Positions 19,070-29,861 of a stretch of 64,000 nucleotides of DNA are shown here, piece by piece (the stretch's first letter is position 1; each line of letters opens with the position of its first letter). The position numbers were made by a program, and so were the translations under genes. The notes under the pieces were generated by a model. That model made no database searches. It was not told the DNA's origin and saw only the letters and a list, made by a program, of their open reading frames with translations. The DNA lies in assembly GCF_050016015.1 (NCBI RefSeq), contig NZ_JBNHEQ010000166.1, forward strand, positions 30,623 through 94,622, written 5' to 3'. The stretch comes from Trichodesmium sp002260545 (GTDB lineage Bacteria > Cyanobacteriota > Cyanobacteriia > Cyanobacteriales > Microcoleaceae).

Positions 19070-20065
19070 TCAACTTGATAATCCAATTTTATTGAAGATT
19101 TGATCAATTAAACTTGGTGGAGGATTATAAGGTTTTGGCTTCCCTATAAACTTAGGTTTTTTCTCCGGTTCATGTAGATAGCGATAGTGTAAAAATATAT
19201 CTCGATAAGGAATATCTATATTTTCTCCGGCACAAATTTTAGTAAATGCTTTTGATGAAACTCCAATATAGTGGAGATATGTTAACCGCTTACCATGATC
19301 GTAAACAATATGGTCTTGCTCTGTAAAATGTTTCGAGGTCACGCTGTTACCTGTTCTTTCATTTTGAGAGAGACTAATAGCCAAATTATCTACTTTCAAA
19401 TTTAACCGCATTACCATGTAGTTGAGGATTGGTTGATCTGATGCCCATATATAAAGTATTTCTGATTCTCCTTCTCGTAACTTTTCCAGAAACCAATCTA
19501 TATTTTCTTGCTGAAATATACCTTTTTTAGAGGCATAGAAACCAGAACAAAAAATCCTGGACTTGATATATTCTTCAGGAAACAATTCTTCTAACCTAGG
19601 AGATGAAATATCATAGACATGACCAGGGTCTTTATGCTGAAAATCATATACTACCCAGTCACTTTGATTGAGTCGATCAAAAACCCGATCCACAGGTTCC
19701 ATGAGTAAAGCATCTGCATCTATATATAGAAAGCGATCGAAAGGACCATCAAAAGCACAGAACGGACGATGATGTCCAAATCTATAATAGGGGACAAATC
19801 CCTTCTCTAACCTCCTTTGATGAGCATTGGGGTGAGCATCCCAGACATCACGATAAAATTGATCCCATTTTTCTATTGATTCCCAATCGTTGTAGATTTG
19901 GACGTTAGGTCGTGTAGAAATCTCAGCAGTAATTCTTTCTATGTTGTTGTTATAAGGATAAATACAAACTGGTATTTCGTTGCTGTGATTAACTTGTATA
20001 CTATTTAGTAGAGCTACAAGTTGATCAAAGACATTATCATTAGCAAGGGTGCATATTCCATCCAT
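19070..20065 (-). CDS. GT-A-like DxD protein, family A' paralogue 2
   Basis: The 331-residue protein is the tandem partner of the 17900 gene product: MDGICTLANDNVFDQLVALL, DAD at 116-118 (FLYIDADALLMEP), SGFYASKKGIF, WASDQPILNYMVM, TSKHF, LTYLHYIGVSSKAFTKICAG and the same proline-rich end. Five of the six DxD proteins in this leftward run share the order N-terminal strand, DxD and a late aromatic-histidine or glycine-rich motif. It is the most upstream gene and is preceded by a TAGTTAGGAAAATTTCGTGA segment copied upstream of the 17900 gene. A glycosyltransferase function is inferred. Confidence 0.75.
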   Translation of the reverse strand: MDGICTLANDNVFDQLVALLNSIQVNHSNEIPVCIYPYNNNIERITAEISTRPNVQIYNDWESIEKWDQFYRDVWDAHPNAHQRRLEKGFVPYYRFGHHRPFCAFDGPFDRFLYIDADALLMEPVDRVFDRLNQSDWVVYDFQHKDPGHVYDISSPRLEELFPEEYIKSRIFCSGFYASKKGIFQQENIDWFLEKLREGESEILYIWASDQPILNYMVMRLNLKVDNLAISLSQNERTGNSVTSKHFTEQDHIVYDHGKRLTYLHYIGVSSKAFTKICAGENIDIPYRDIFLHYRYLHEPEKKPKFIGKPKPYNPPPSLIDQIFNKIGLSS

Positions 20066-20576
20066 AAATAAATCTTAAATTTCTAGTTAGGAAAATTTCG
20101 TGACAAATTTTAGATCACCAATTGAGTAGATTAAGTTTGTAAAGAAAAGATAGATCTGGTATCATAAATCGCATTTTTAGCCTCATGCCAACTATCTAGG
20201 AGTAGAAGTCACTTTATATGTATGACAGTCCTTTTTCATCCATACTTGGTAGGCTCAAAAAACTAGCAGGGGGAAATATTATCTGTTGCTGGACTATCAT
20301 AATAAATTGGCAAATACCAACATAGTAGAGTATCCTATAATTTATCACTGACATACAAATTATTATCAGCATAACTTTCTATTGAGAAGTTGTAATAATA
20401 AATATCCATTAGGTGTCACTTATTTTTAACTTCTCCTAAAATTTTATGTCGATATAGTAACTTACGGCCATACAAATCAAACTCAAACCCACTTTCCTGC
20501 ACAGATTTTTGAAATAGCTATAAGTTGATAATATTTAATAGTTTAACATAACTTTTGTAGGAAGCAACAATATATT
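20066..20576. other. Divergent intergenic region
   Basis: This separates the leftward six-gene run from the rightward glycosyltransferases, so promoters for both directions should lie here. The left edge carries a leader copied at 18902-18945. I cannot assign a firm -10/-35 pair. No gene is seen. Confidence 0.4.
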
Positions 20577-21689
20577 ATGATGATTGGAAATGTCAAAAAG
20601 TGGATCAAATCTCAAATCCCTTTCACCCAGGATTTAACTAAAAAACTAACTGCTAAAAAATGGCCGGAAAAGTCAATTGTATATTATCTAGGAAAGCGTT
20701 TTTTGGTACTAGAATCTGATATTAAAACTAAGGGTGCTAGTGGTTCAGATAGTGCAGTATTCTTTTTGACTAGAGAATGGGTCAAGCAAGGCTATGATGT
20801 TACTGTTTTTACTAATTGTGAAGATAAAGAGGGTATTTATGGAGGAGTTAAGTATGTTAACTATGAAAAAATTAACTGGTACGATACTTTTGAGACTTTC
20901 ATTATGTGGCGACATCCTAAGATGTTACCTTCCTATGTTAAAGCCAAAAGAATTTGGTTTGATTGGCACGATGTAATTACATTTGACGATCGTATATACT
21001 TAAACCCTTATCAGAAAATTTTTGTCAAAAGTTATTACCAGCGTAACTTATTACCAGAATTACCCGATAATAAGTTTGCAATTATTAATAACGGTGCAGA
21101 TTCTTCTGTTTTAGAGCTTGCTAAAAACCAAAAACAACCCTATAAATTAGTATACGCTTCTAGGTACTATCGAGGTTTAGAATTTATGCTGACCTGGGGA
21201 TGGCCGATTATTAAAAGAGAAATTCCAGAGGCGGAACTTAATATTTACTATGGATGGACTAAGCGTGACAGTAGTGAAAAAATAATTCCTTGGAAGCAGA
21301 AAATGATGGAATTAATGCAGCAGGAAGGAGTCGTAGAACATGGTAGTATCGGACATAACCAATTAATGTATGAAAAGTCTACTTCAGTTATTCATTATTA
21401 TGGGTGTTCCTATGGAGAAATAGATTGTATTTCATTGCGAGAGTCGGCAATGGTAGGGTGCGTTCCTGTGACTACTAATTATGCAGCAATTAAGGAAAAA
21501 GATTATTGTATAAAAGTAGATGGCGACCCCAAGACAAAAGAAACTCAAGAAGCTTTAGCTTATAGAATTGTAGAGCTTTTAAACAATCCTCAAGAGTTGG
21601 AAAATATCAGGGAAGAAATTCAAGAAAAAGTCAAAAATGAAACTTGGGAACAGGTAGCACCATTCTGGTTGAAAAATATTGATTCATAA
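20577..21689 (+). CDS. GT-B (GT4-like) glycosyltransferase
   Basis: The 370-residue protein lacks membrane segments and has a two-domain GT-B appearance. An N-terminal segment has KTKGASGSDSAVFFLTREW and a GYDVTVFT strand, a linker has YASRYYRGLEFML, and the C-terminal nucleotide-sugar part has a Glu-rich acceptor motif (CSYGEIDCISLRESAMVGC, about 277-295) followed by VPVTTNYAA. This resembles group 1/GT4 retaining transferases, with ECISLRESA in place of the classic EGFGLPLLEA. A GGAAG at about 20562 may be the ribosome binding site. ATG 20577 is used; the ATG at 20580 is equally possible. It fits sugar transfer in surface polysaccharide assembly. Confidence 0.78.
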   Translation: MMIGNVKKWIKSQIPFTQDLTKKLTAKKWPEKSIVYYLGKRFLVLESDIKTKGASGSDSAVFFLTREWVKQGYDVTVFTNCEDKEGIYGGVKYVNYEKINWYDTFETFIMWRHPKMLPSYVKAKRIWFDWHDVITFDDRIYLNPYQKIFVKSYYQRNLLPELPDNKFAIINNGADSSVLELAKNQKQPYKLVYASRYYRGLEFMLTWGWPIIKREIPEAELNIYYGWTKRDSSEKIIPWKQKMMELMQQEGVVEHGSIGHNQLMYEKSTSVIHYYGCSYGEIDCISLRESAMVGCVPVTTNYAAIKEKDYCIKVDGDPKTKETQEALAYRIVELLNNPQELENIREEIQEKVKNETWEQVAPFWLKNIDS

Positions 21690-21777
21690 TAATTAGACAT
21701 CTCCAGAAATTATAAAAGGCTTTTGTCAAATCATTCTGTGAGATACTATTATATAATATGCTTGAATTAGCTATCTT

Positions 21778-21945
21778 CATTAATTGATAATGGATAATGA
21801 ATAATGGATAATTACCTCTTTAACAATTGATAATGAACAATGGATAGTGAATAATGGAGAATGGATAATAAAAACTCTCTCTAATTATCAATTATCAATT
21901 ATCCATTTGATTAATTATCAATTATCCATTGGTAACCATTAAACC
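21778..21945. repeat. Degenerate GATAATGGATAAT repeat block
   Basis: Direct GATAATGGATAATGAATAA units, one TTACCTCTTTAAC, then inverted TTATCAATTATCCATT units twice. It is a rearranged member of the TAATTACCTCT family. The remainder of the spacer to 22202 has no gene. Confidence 0.6.
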
Positions 21946-22202
21946 ATTTTTTATCCCAAATCTGTTGAAAATCTTTTCTCTTTTGCCTCTTGCTTTTTGC
22001 CTGCCTCTGTAATAAATTTTATCATTTTTCAGAGATATTTATTGAAAGAAAATCAAGATTATTAATGATAATGTGAGATAATTTTTTTCATAAATGCCTG
22101 TCATCTAACCCTAAGTAAAATTATATTTCAGGGTAGTAAAAATAAGTCAAGTCAAACTTTTCCATATTCTGTCTAGCAGTTTTCATAAGGAGGCATAACT
22201 TA

Positions 22203-23147
22203 ATGTTATCGAATACCTGTTCACTCTCGATTTTGGTAGCAAGAACAGATTTACCTTTTATGATGCATACTATTCCTCATCTAGTTAGGATGAGTAATTT
22301 TAATTTTATTCAAAAAGTGTTGTGTATGGATACAGCACCTCTATCTGGAGATAAAGTTATGCGTCCTGGTGTTGGTACTCTAAGTGAACTCAGAGATTGC
22401 TGTAACAAACTTATAAGTGAAGGTATTGTAGATCAAGTTGTGGATATTAACTATGACAAAACTTATCAACAACAAATGTATCAAAAGCATTTTGGTAGTC
22501 CAATTAAGTATACCCATAACTATAGAGGTTATCCAATCTTGGGGTCAATTTTTCATATAGAATCTGTACCGGGAGATTATATGTTGCATTATGACAGTGA
22601 TATGCTTCTACATCAACAACCAGATTATAGCTGGATAGATGAAGGTATCAAGTTAATGGAGCAGTATCCGGAAATAATGGCAATTAGACCATTGACAGGG
22701 CCACCAACTGAGGATGGTGCTATATACCAAAAAAATAAGTCCCTAAAACCAGAAGCAGGGGGGTTCTATAAATTCAAATTTTTCAGTAGTAGAGTATATC
22801 TGATTAACCGTAAACGCTTTGACAAGTTACTGCCATTGCCCATTTTGTGGCGTTCTTACAAGAACAAAATTCTTAATCAACTGCCACTAAATATAAAAAC
22901 CTTGTTAAATTACTATACTGGCAAAGGCAAGCTGGATTCTTGGGAGGTTATGGTATCTATGCAGTTAGAGAAAACTGATTATATACGAGCAACTATGAGT
23001 TCACCCAAGGCGTGGACAATTCATCCTAAAGATAGAAGTCCAGAATTTATCGGAGCTTTGCCAAATATTATCGAAAAAATAGAGCAAGGATGGTATCCAC
23101 CTGAGCAAGCTGGACACTATGACTTTATTTCCAAATATTGGCTTTGA
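22203..23147 (+). CDS. Putative GT-A glycosyltransferase-like protein
   Basis: The start at 22203 is well supported by TAAGGAGG at 22187-22194, the best ribosome binding site in the window. The 314-residue protein begins with an ILVARTDLPFMMHTIPHLVR strand-helix unit and carries a DSD metal-type motif at residues 131-133 in MLHYDSDMLLH. A GFYKFKFFSSRVYLI segment and SWEVMVSMQL follow. This is the skeleton of GT2/GT-A enzymes or of uncharacterised relatives. No membrane helix is present. It sits between two GT-B-type genes on the same strand, which supports a role in the same glycan pathway. The specific family is not recognised. Confidence 0.65.
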   Translation: MLSNTCSLSILVARTDLPFMMHTIPHLVRMSNFNFIQKVLCMDTAPLSGDKVMRPGVGTLSELRDCCNKLISEGIVDQVVDINYDKTYQQQMYQKHFGSPIKYTHNYRGYPILGSIFHIESVPGDYMLHYDSDMLLHQQPDYSWIDEGIKLMEQYPEIMAIRPLTGPPTEDGAIYQKNKSLKPEAGGFYKFKFFSSRVYLINRKRFDKLLPLPILWRSYKNKILNQLPLNIKTLLNYYTGKGKLDSWEVMVSMQLEKTDYIRATMSSPKAWTIHPKDRSPEFIGALPNIIEKIEQGWYPPEQAGHYDFISKYWL

Positions 23148-23364
23148 GCGAAGAAAGTGAACGGATAAATTGAGTTTTTTCCCTGTCTTTCTAGTAAAGG
23201 GAGCTTTATATTATGTAACTTAAACCAACATGGAAATTTAGCTCCCCTTCAAACTCTATAATCAGAAGTTTACTATTTAAAGATATTTTGGTAAAACCTC
23301 ATAACAATTAGTTAGAGTTGCTAATCAATTTGGGGTAGAACAAATATTAAATTTTGGGGCTACT

Positions 23365-24660
23365 ATGAAACTGATACTTCCTATAGAATTTTATCGTCAA
23401 GGTGGAGTAGAACGGGTAATTTGTGGAACAATAGAGGAATGGATTGAAATTGACGAAGTGGAGGAAATAATATTAATTTTGCAAAAAAAAGATATTCCTC
23501 ATTTTCAAGAAAAGTTGCCTAAGTCTCCAATAATTAAATACGAATCATTTACATTACCCCCTAAATCTTTACAATCTCGAATACTTTCTCTAATTAATAA
23601 GTTTTCGTCTTTATCAGGTAATATTAAGGCGAAAAAAGTTCAAATGTTTTTGAAACGTCTCCGTCGTAAATATCAGAGTAAGTTTAGTATCAAATATTTA
23701 GCTAATTATTATCAAGCTACTCATTGTTTGTACTTTTTAGCTAATCAATTAACTCCACCCGATCTTGATATTCCTTTAGCAATGGTAACACATGATGTGT
23801 TCTGGAGATTTGCTCCTTTAAGTTATCCAGAATCTTATGTAAGGAAATATGATTTAAGTCTACTGGAATGGCTGAAGAAGGTTAATATTGTTTTTACTGT
23901 TTCTGAAAAAACCCGTAAAGATATTATCTCAGTTTTTCCAGAGTTTACGAGTAAGATTACTACTATAGCTAATTCAGGTTTTCCTACTAAGTCAAATGTT
24001 TCACAAAGGTTATTGGGTTTAGCAGAAAATTCCCAAGAATCTATTGGCGACTTGCCAATTTTTTATTTGCCTTCTTCTTTCGGTGTTTATAAAGATCACT
24101 TAACTTTGCTAAAAGCTGGTATCAAGCTTGCAGAAAAAAAGTTGAAGTTTAAAATAGTTTTGATTGGTAAGGAAACAGATAATTTGATTGCGGGAAAAAT
24201 TACATTATCTCAACAAAAGAATAGTCAAGAATATATTGATTATCTGCATCAATGTCAGGAAATATCTCAGAATAATCAAAATATAATGCAGGAATATTTT
24301 GAGGGGTTAGGATATTCTTCGGATGAAGATGTAGAAAAATCGTATCGGAATTCTTCTTGTGTAGTTTTTCCTTCTAAATATGAAGGTTTTGGTTTGGCTT
24401 TATCAGAGTCGGTTGTCAGAGGAATACCTGCTATTGTCTCAGATTTAGAAGTTTTTCGAGAGCAGGTAGAACTTTATAAATGTGGCGATCTGGTAGATTT
24501 TTTCCCGGTTGGTGATGTGGATGCTTTAGCAAATTGTATGGAAAAATTTATTCTTAATCCTCGGAAGAAGTTATCTCCTGAAGAAATAGATACACGCTTT
24601 TCTCATTGGACTTGGAGGGAGACTGCTAAAGAATATGTTCGTCTGTTAAAACAGTTGTAA
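23365..24660 (+). CDS. GT4 family glycosyltransferase
   Basis: The 431-residue GT-B protein has an N-terminal acceptor domain opening MKLILPIEFYRQGGVERVI, a central ITTIANSGFP linker and a C-terminal sugar-nucleotide domain. In that domain GYSSDEDVEKSYRNSSCVV leads into FPSKYEGFGLALSESVVRG (about 342-360), the EX7E motif of GT4 enzymes, followed by PAIVSDLEVFREQ. Such enzymes add mannose, glucose or related sugars using GDP- or UDP-sugar donors. It is the third rightward gene of this group. The 217-bp gap before it suggests its own promoter or a long untranslated stretch. Confidence 0.88.
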   Translation: MKLILPIEFYRQGGVERVICGTIEEWIEIDEVEEIILILQKKDIPHFQEKLPKSPIIKYESFTLPPKSLQSRILSLINKFSSLSGNIKAKKVQMFLKRLRRKYQSKFSIKYLANYYQATHCLYFLANQLTPPDLDIPLAMVTHDVFWRFAPLSYPESYVRKYDLSLLEWLKKVNIVFTVSEKTRKDIISVFPEFTSKITTIANSGFPTKSNVSQRLLGLAENSQESIGDLPIFYLPSSFGVYKDHLTLLKAGIKLAEKKLKFKIVLIGKETDNLIAGKITLSQQKNSQEYIDYLHQCQEISQNNQNIMQEYFEGLGYSSDEDVEKSYRNSSCVVFPSKYEGFGLALSESVVRGIPAIVSDLEVFREQVELYKCGDLVDFFPVGDVDALANCMEKFILNPRKKLSPEEIDTRFSHWTWRETAKEYVRLLKQL

Positions 24661-24667
24661 AAAGTTA

Positions 24668-25905
24668 AATGTAAGTTGAGTTTTGAAAAGTTATTAAGGT
24701 TGAGTGATGAATCTCAAATAATTTTCAGTGCTATTTGTTCATCTAACTCAGAAGCTAAGTATCAAAGTTTAATTAAGAGGTTTGAGTTAAACCAATAATA
24801 GTCTGCTGAAGAGGTACTCTCTCAGACCTATATCTAAAATCTAGCAACTAAGACGTTGTAGTTAAGTCAAAGTTATATTCAGTTTTCTTGTGGGAGTAAC
24901 AAGTAGGCTATCAAGTTGAATTTTAAAATAAATTTTACCCACCTAACTCAGAAGCTAAGTGTCAAAATTTAACTAAGACGTTGCAGTTATATCAATAATA
25001 GTTTTGTGAAGAGGCGATCGCTCATAGCTCGATCTAAAGTCTAATAACTAAGACGTTACAGTTATATCAAAATATATAGTCAGTTCTCTTGTGGGACTAA
25101 AAAGTAGAGTGTGAATTTGAATTTTGAAAAGTAATTAAGATGGAGTGATGAATCTCAAATAGTTTTAAGTGGTATTTGTTCGCCTAACTCAGAAGCTAAG
25201 TGTCAAAATTTAACTAAGACGTTGCAGTTATATCAATAATAGTTTTGTGAAGAGGCGATCGCTCATAGCTCGATCTAAAGTCTAATAACTAAGACGTTAC
25301 AGTTATATCAAAATATATAGTCAGTTCTCTTGTGGGACTAAAAAGTAGAGTGTGAATTTGAATTTTGAAAAGTAATTAAGATTGAGTGATGAATCTCAAA
25401 TAATTTTCAGTGGTATTTGTTCACCTAACTCAGAAGCTAAGTGTCAAAATTTAACTAAGACGTTGGAGTTAAACCAATGGTCTGCTCAGGAGGCGATCGC
25501 TCATAGCTCGATCTAAAGTCTAATAACTAAGACGTTACAGTTATATCAAAATATATAGTCAGTTCTCTTGTGGGACTAAAAAGTAGAGTGTGAATTTGAA
25601 TTTTGAAAAGTAATTAAGATTGAGTGATGAATCTCAAATAATTTTCAGTGGTATTTGTTCACCTAACTCAGAAGCTAAGTGTCAAAATTTAACTAAGACG
25701 TTGGAGTTAAACCAATAGTTTGGTTAGTTGCCGCTTCCTCACAGCTTTATAGCAGTGAGCGCTCAGGTATTTACAAGGCCCAGCTCAAACTGCCTTCTAG
25801 AAAAGGTGTACAAAAAATAATATGTAAATATGCCAGCGCACATTGCTTTATCTAAAGTCTAATAACTAAAACGTTATAGTTAAATCAAAATATATAGTCA
25901 GTTAT
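24668..25905. repeat. Long tandem array, about 241-bp units, five copies
   Basis: The landmark CTAACTCAGAAGCTAAGT ends at 24760, 24960, 25201, 25442 and 25680, giving periods of 200, 241, 241 and 238 bp. Units 2-5 are nearly identical; unit 1 is diverged and a last half-unit (CTAAAGTCTAATAACTAAAACGTTA) lies at 25851. Each full unit contains one GGCGATCGCTCATAGCTCGA (HIP1 inside) and two related halves with AACTAAGACGTT(G/A)CAGTTATATC. No frame stays open across units, so it is non-coding. The array fills the space between the 23365 gene and the TPR-SPINDLY gene. Tandem arrays of this kind have been reported as precursors of abundant RNAs in Trichodesmium (recalled, unchecked). Confidence 0.9.
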
Positions 25906-26006
25906 TTTTCCCTACTCCCTACCTCCTACTCCCTACTCTCTCTTGTCTGGGAAATAACCGTTAATTCATAATTTTATTTATTTTTACTGAAATACTATTT
26001 TTTCAA

Positions 26007-29000
26007 TCATCTATCTAACGAAACCAAAAGTTCAGCAAATACCTGATACATCTCTTTTGCCAATTTTTTAGGATTCCACAAAGGTGCTAAATTATCTGGA
26101 TTTTTTGACTTTTGCAAATGCTCCCGCAGCGAATTTCTTAAACCTAAATCTTGACCTAATTTAATTCCCCATTCTGTATATTCTTCCCAACTCCAAGCAA
26201 CTCCTACATCCAGATTTATATTCTGCAAAAATGAGTAACCCATCCGAGATAAATATTGTTTACCAGCTCTAGTTATTATAGGCAAATTTGACCATAAAGC
26301 TTCTAAATTATGAGTACCGCCATTGTAAGGATAAGAATCTAACAAAACATCAGCTATCTGATAAATTGCTCGATGTTCTTCTTCTGTTTGAGTTTGTCCT
26401 AAAAAGATAATTCGATTAAAGTCTACACCTAAATTTTCAGATTCTTGAAGATAGGTTTGATAAATTATATCTACATCTCCCTGACCTTTCCGAATTAATA
26501 TACTTTCTGGAGTATGTTGCAAAATTTTCAGTTGAGCGCGTACCATTTCTGGATTAGTTTTTCGCCCCGGTGCTATACACAAATAAACCATTTTATCTGA
26601 ATCAATTCCGAGACTATTTCTAGTCGCATTTCTATCAACTGAAAGACTATCAAAGCCATCAACAGCTACAGATGTTTCTGGTAATCTTACTAATTGTTCT
26701 AAATAATATTTTTCTCTTCCTTGAGGATGGGTATACCAGTCACATAAAAAGTAATTATTTTCAGAAATATAGGGTGCATCAAAACCTAACCAAGAAATAC
26801 AAATTGGTGCAGCTTTTTCATGGATAATATGTACATTGACTGGCAATGTCATTGAATCTAAATCTACTACTACATCTAACTTGTCTTCTAATATTTTTTC
26901 AGTAATTTCTTCATAGGATGGAAAGCCGTTAGGATACTTTTTCGGCCAATATGTTTTGACAGACATTTGTTCAAATCTTTGAGTAATATCGTCTCTCTTC
27001 AACGGACCTGTAATATAGAGATGAACGTCTGGTGTAATTTGAGATAATTCTCTGATTAAAGCTTCACTACACCAACCTACTGAATGACGGCGAAAATGTT
27101 TGGAAAGGAATCCTATTTTTAATGGTTGAGAACTAGAGGTATAAGTTTTTGGAGTTTGATAAATTTTGGGTCGATTTTGATAATATTGTTTGGCGATTAA
27201 TTTGTAAAATTTAGCGTTTCCTTTTAAATCATCTCGAAGGTGAGGAACAGCAAATAAGAAAATTTCATAGAGTAGTTTTATTTCTAGTTCGCTGAAGGTT
27301 TCATAGCTTTGATAACAGATTTTTTCTACTTCTGAAAGTTTGGAGTTTGCAACTTCACTAACTCCTGACTGAAAGTAGGAAAATAAAAAGGCAGTTCCTG
27401 AAAGAATAGGAGCTATTTCTCCACAAGAATTACAGAAATTATCGGCAGCTTTTCTTGCATCAGCAAGTTTAGTTGTATGACTAAGTAAATCGCATAATTG
27501 TTGATGAGCTTCGACAAATTGTGGTTTAACTTCGATGGCTTTTTCAAATAAAGCGATCGCCTCTTCCATTTTTTCTTGTTTAATAATATGTCCGATGCGA
27601 GAGTATACTTCTGCCCAGTTTGGTTTAAGTTCTAATGCTTTATGATATTTTTCTAGTGCTGATTCTAATAATCCTTTGTTAGAAAGTGCTGTGCCTAAAT
27701 TGGCATAAGCATCATAAGATTTAGGATTATATTTTATTGCTTCTTGATAATGAAATATTGCTTGGTCATAGTCACCTTTTAGCAATAAGTTGTTAGCTAT
27801 CTTTTCATGTAAATGTTTTAAATCTGGATTAACATCTAGTGCTTTTTGGTAATACTTAGCTGCTGCTTCTTTATCTCCTTGTTTGCCTAAAAGATTAGCT
27901 AAATTACTATAAGCTTCCGTATAATCTGGCTTCAGATTAACTGCTCTCTCATAACTCTTAAGTGCATCATTATTTCGACTCAGTTTAACAAGAGTATTAC
28001 CTAATTTAAAGTGAAAGTCTGCTTCCACTATATCCGGTTGAATTTCTAATGCTTTTTCCCAAGCTTCAAGAGCTTCATCAACCTTTCCTAAATATTGAAA
28101 TAGTTTGCCAAGATTCCAATAAATACCAGCCAAACCAGGTTTTAATTCAATAGCTTTTTGATAATGAAATAGTGCTTGTTTATGTTGACCTAACTGTAAA
28201 TAGACACTACCAATATTTCCCTGAACTTCTGCAACTTCCGGCTCAATTTCTAACGCCTGACTATAAGCACGCAAAGCAGCTTCTAAATTATTTTGTTGGT
28301 AAAAAGCATTTCCTAAAATTACATAACATGGAGAATAACTTGGTTGAACTTTTAAAGCTTGTTTACAAGACGAAATTGCTGCTGTTATATTTCCGTGTTT
28401 TAAGGCAAGCTTAGCTTGATTGATATGAGCTTCTGCTGCTGGAAATTTTAATAATTTTTTGGGAAACTCTGAGTCTGATTGTTGATATTCAAAAGTCCTA
28501 AATTTAGCTGTTTTTTCCAGATTTTCTTCTACTTCATTTTGGTAAGGTAAATTCTCAGAAGTATTATCGAAACTATCGACTTTTTGCTCTGGAATTAGAT
28601 TAAAAGTAGCAGGTTTAATTCCATTTTCTCTATCTGCTGCTGGAAATTTTAATAATTTTTTGGGAAACTCTGAGTCTGGTTGTTGATATTCAAAAGTCGT
28701 AACTTTATCTGTTGTTGCCAGATTTTCTTCTACTACATCTGGGTAAGGTAAATTATCAGCAGTATTCTCGAAACTCTCCACTTTTTTCTCTGGAATTAAA
28801 TTGAAAGTAGCAGGTNNNNNNNNNNNNNNNNNNNNNNNNNNNNNNNNNNNNNNNNNNNNNNNNNNNNNNNNNNNNNNNNNNNNNNNNNNNNNNNNNNNNN
28901 NNNNNNNNNNNNNNNTAAATTAAAAGTAGCAGGTTTAATTCCATGTTCTCCATCAGAAATAATAACTTCTCTATTTTGTTCTCCTGTAAATTTTTCCTTT

Positions 29001-29782
29001 TCTATAAAATTTGTAGATTTTTCCTGAATTACTGAATCAATATATTGCTTTATATTCTGATTATTCTCCCTTGCGAGTTTTTGCCATTCAGTAAATAATA
29101 CCTCCAATTCCTGCTCCGTAGTTTCAGGTTTGAGCAATTTATATAACTTGGCAAAAGCTTCCCGATAATTTGGTTGAATAGATAAAGATTTTTGATAATA
29201 ATCAAAAGCTGGTTCAAGATTTGTATACAGAGCAAATACCTCTGCCAACTTGAAATAAGCTTTAGGATCTTCTGGTTGAATTTGCAGCAACTTTTGATAA
29301 CAATAAACTGCCCGATCGAATTCCCCTATCTGAGCAAATAGATTTCCTAACATCAACTGCACAGATGCCAACTTTGGATTAATCTCTAAAGCTGTTTGAT
29401 AATTTAAAATAGCTAAATTAAAATCCCTCTGTTTATAATAAACACTGCCAATATTAGCATAAACTTCTGCAAAAATTGGCTGAAATTTTAACGCCTGATG
29501 ATAAGTATTAATTGCCTGTTCAAATAAATTCTGACTTTGAAAAATATTCCCTAAAGTCAAATAAGCAGAAGCAAAATGCGGTTGAATTTTAACTGCTTCT
29601 TGGCAAGCAGAAATAGCTGCATCAAAATTTCCTTGCATCAAGTATACTTCAGCTAACTTCTTGTAAGCTTCAACATAATCTGGTTTAATACTCAAAGCTT
29701 TTTGATAAGCAATCATCGCTGTATAAAGTTGTCCAGAATCTTTCAATTGATTCGCTGTGTTGAAATAATTTTCAGCTAACAT
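26007..29782 (-). CDS. TPR protein with SPINDLY/OGT-like (GT41) domain
   Basis: The N-terminal part starts at ATG 29782 (MLAENYFNTANQLKDSG) and holds about seven TPR units. A linker of 67-residue repeats follows and is cut by the 100-N assembly gap (28816-28915). Then about ten more TPRs lead into a C-terminal domain of about 380 residues opening LKIGFLSKHFRRHSVGWCSE. PNGF, SWLGFDAPYISENNYFLCDW, CIAPGRKTNPEMVRAQL, QIADVLLDSYPYNGGTHNLE and LPIITRAGKQYLSRMG match the SPINDLY-type O-GlcNAc/O-fucose transferase family. It probably O-glycosylates proteins in the cytoplasm. The two halves lie in different frames across the gap, which is expected when the gap length is arbitrary. Divergent from rpiA with 79 bp between them. 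Confidence 0.8.
28437..28950 (-). repeat. In-gene 201-bp tandem repeat spanning the gap
   Basis: The encoded unit is 67 residues: GIKPATFNLIPE, then KV(D/E)SF(D/E)NT, NLPY, EENL, TFEYQQ and SEFPKKLLKFPAA. One full unit and one nearly full unit lie left of the Ns, and the start of another (EHGIKPATFNL) lies right of them, so at least three copies existed. The assembler probably failed because the units are nearly identical. Confidence 0.85.
28816..28915. other. Assembly gap, exactly 100 Ns
   Basis: A run of 100 Ns, the conventional size for a gap of unknown length. It lies inside the repeat linker of the TPR-SPINDLY gene. Confidence 1.
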
Positions 29783-29861
29783 TTTCGAATCCGTTCCCTC
29801 ATAGCGGTAAAGTGAGACAATGCTTGTAATTTTATTGGATTTAAGGTAAGGAGTATAGACT

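Noticed and set aside
24668..25905. CRISPR-like array
   Set aside because: The repeat period is about 240 bp and the whole unit is conserved, with no short repeats alternating with unique spacers.
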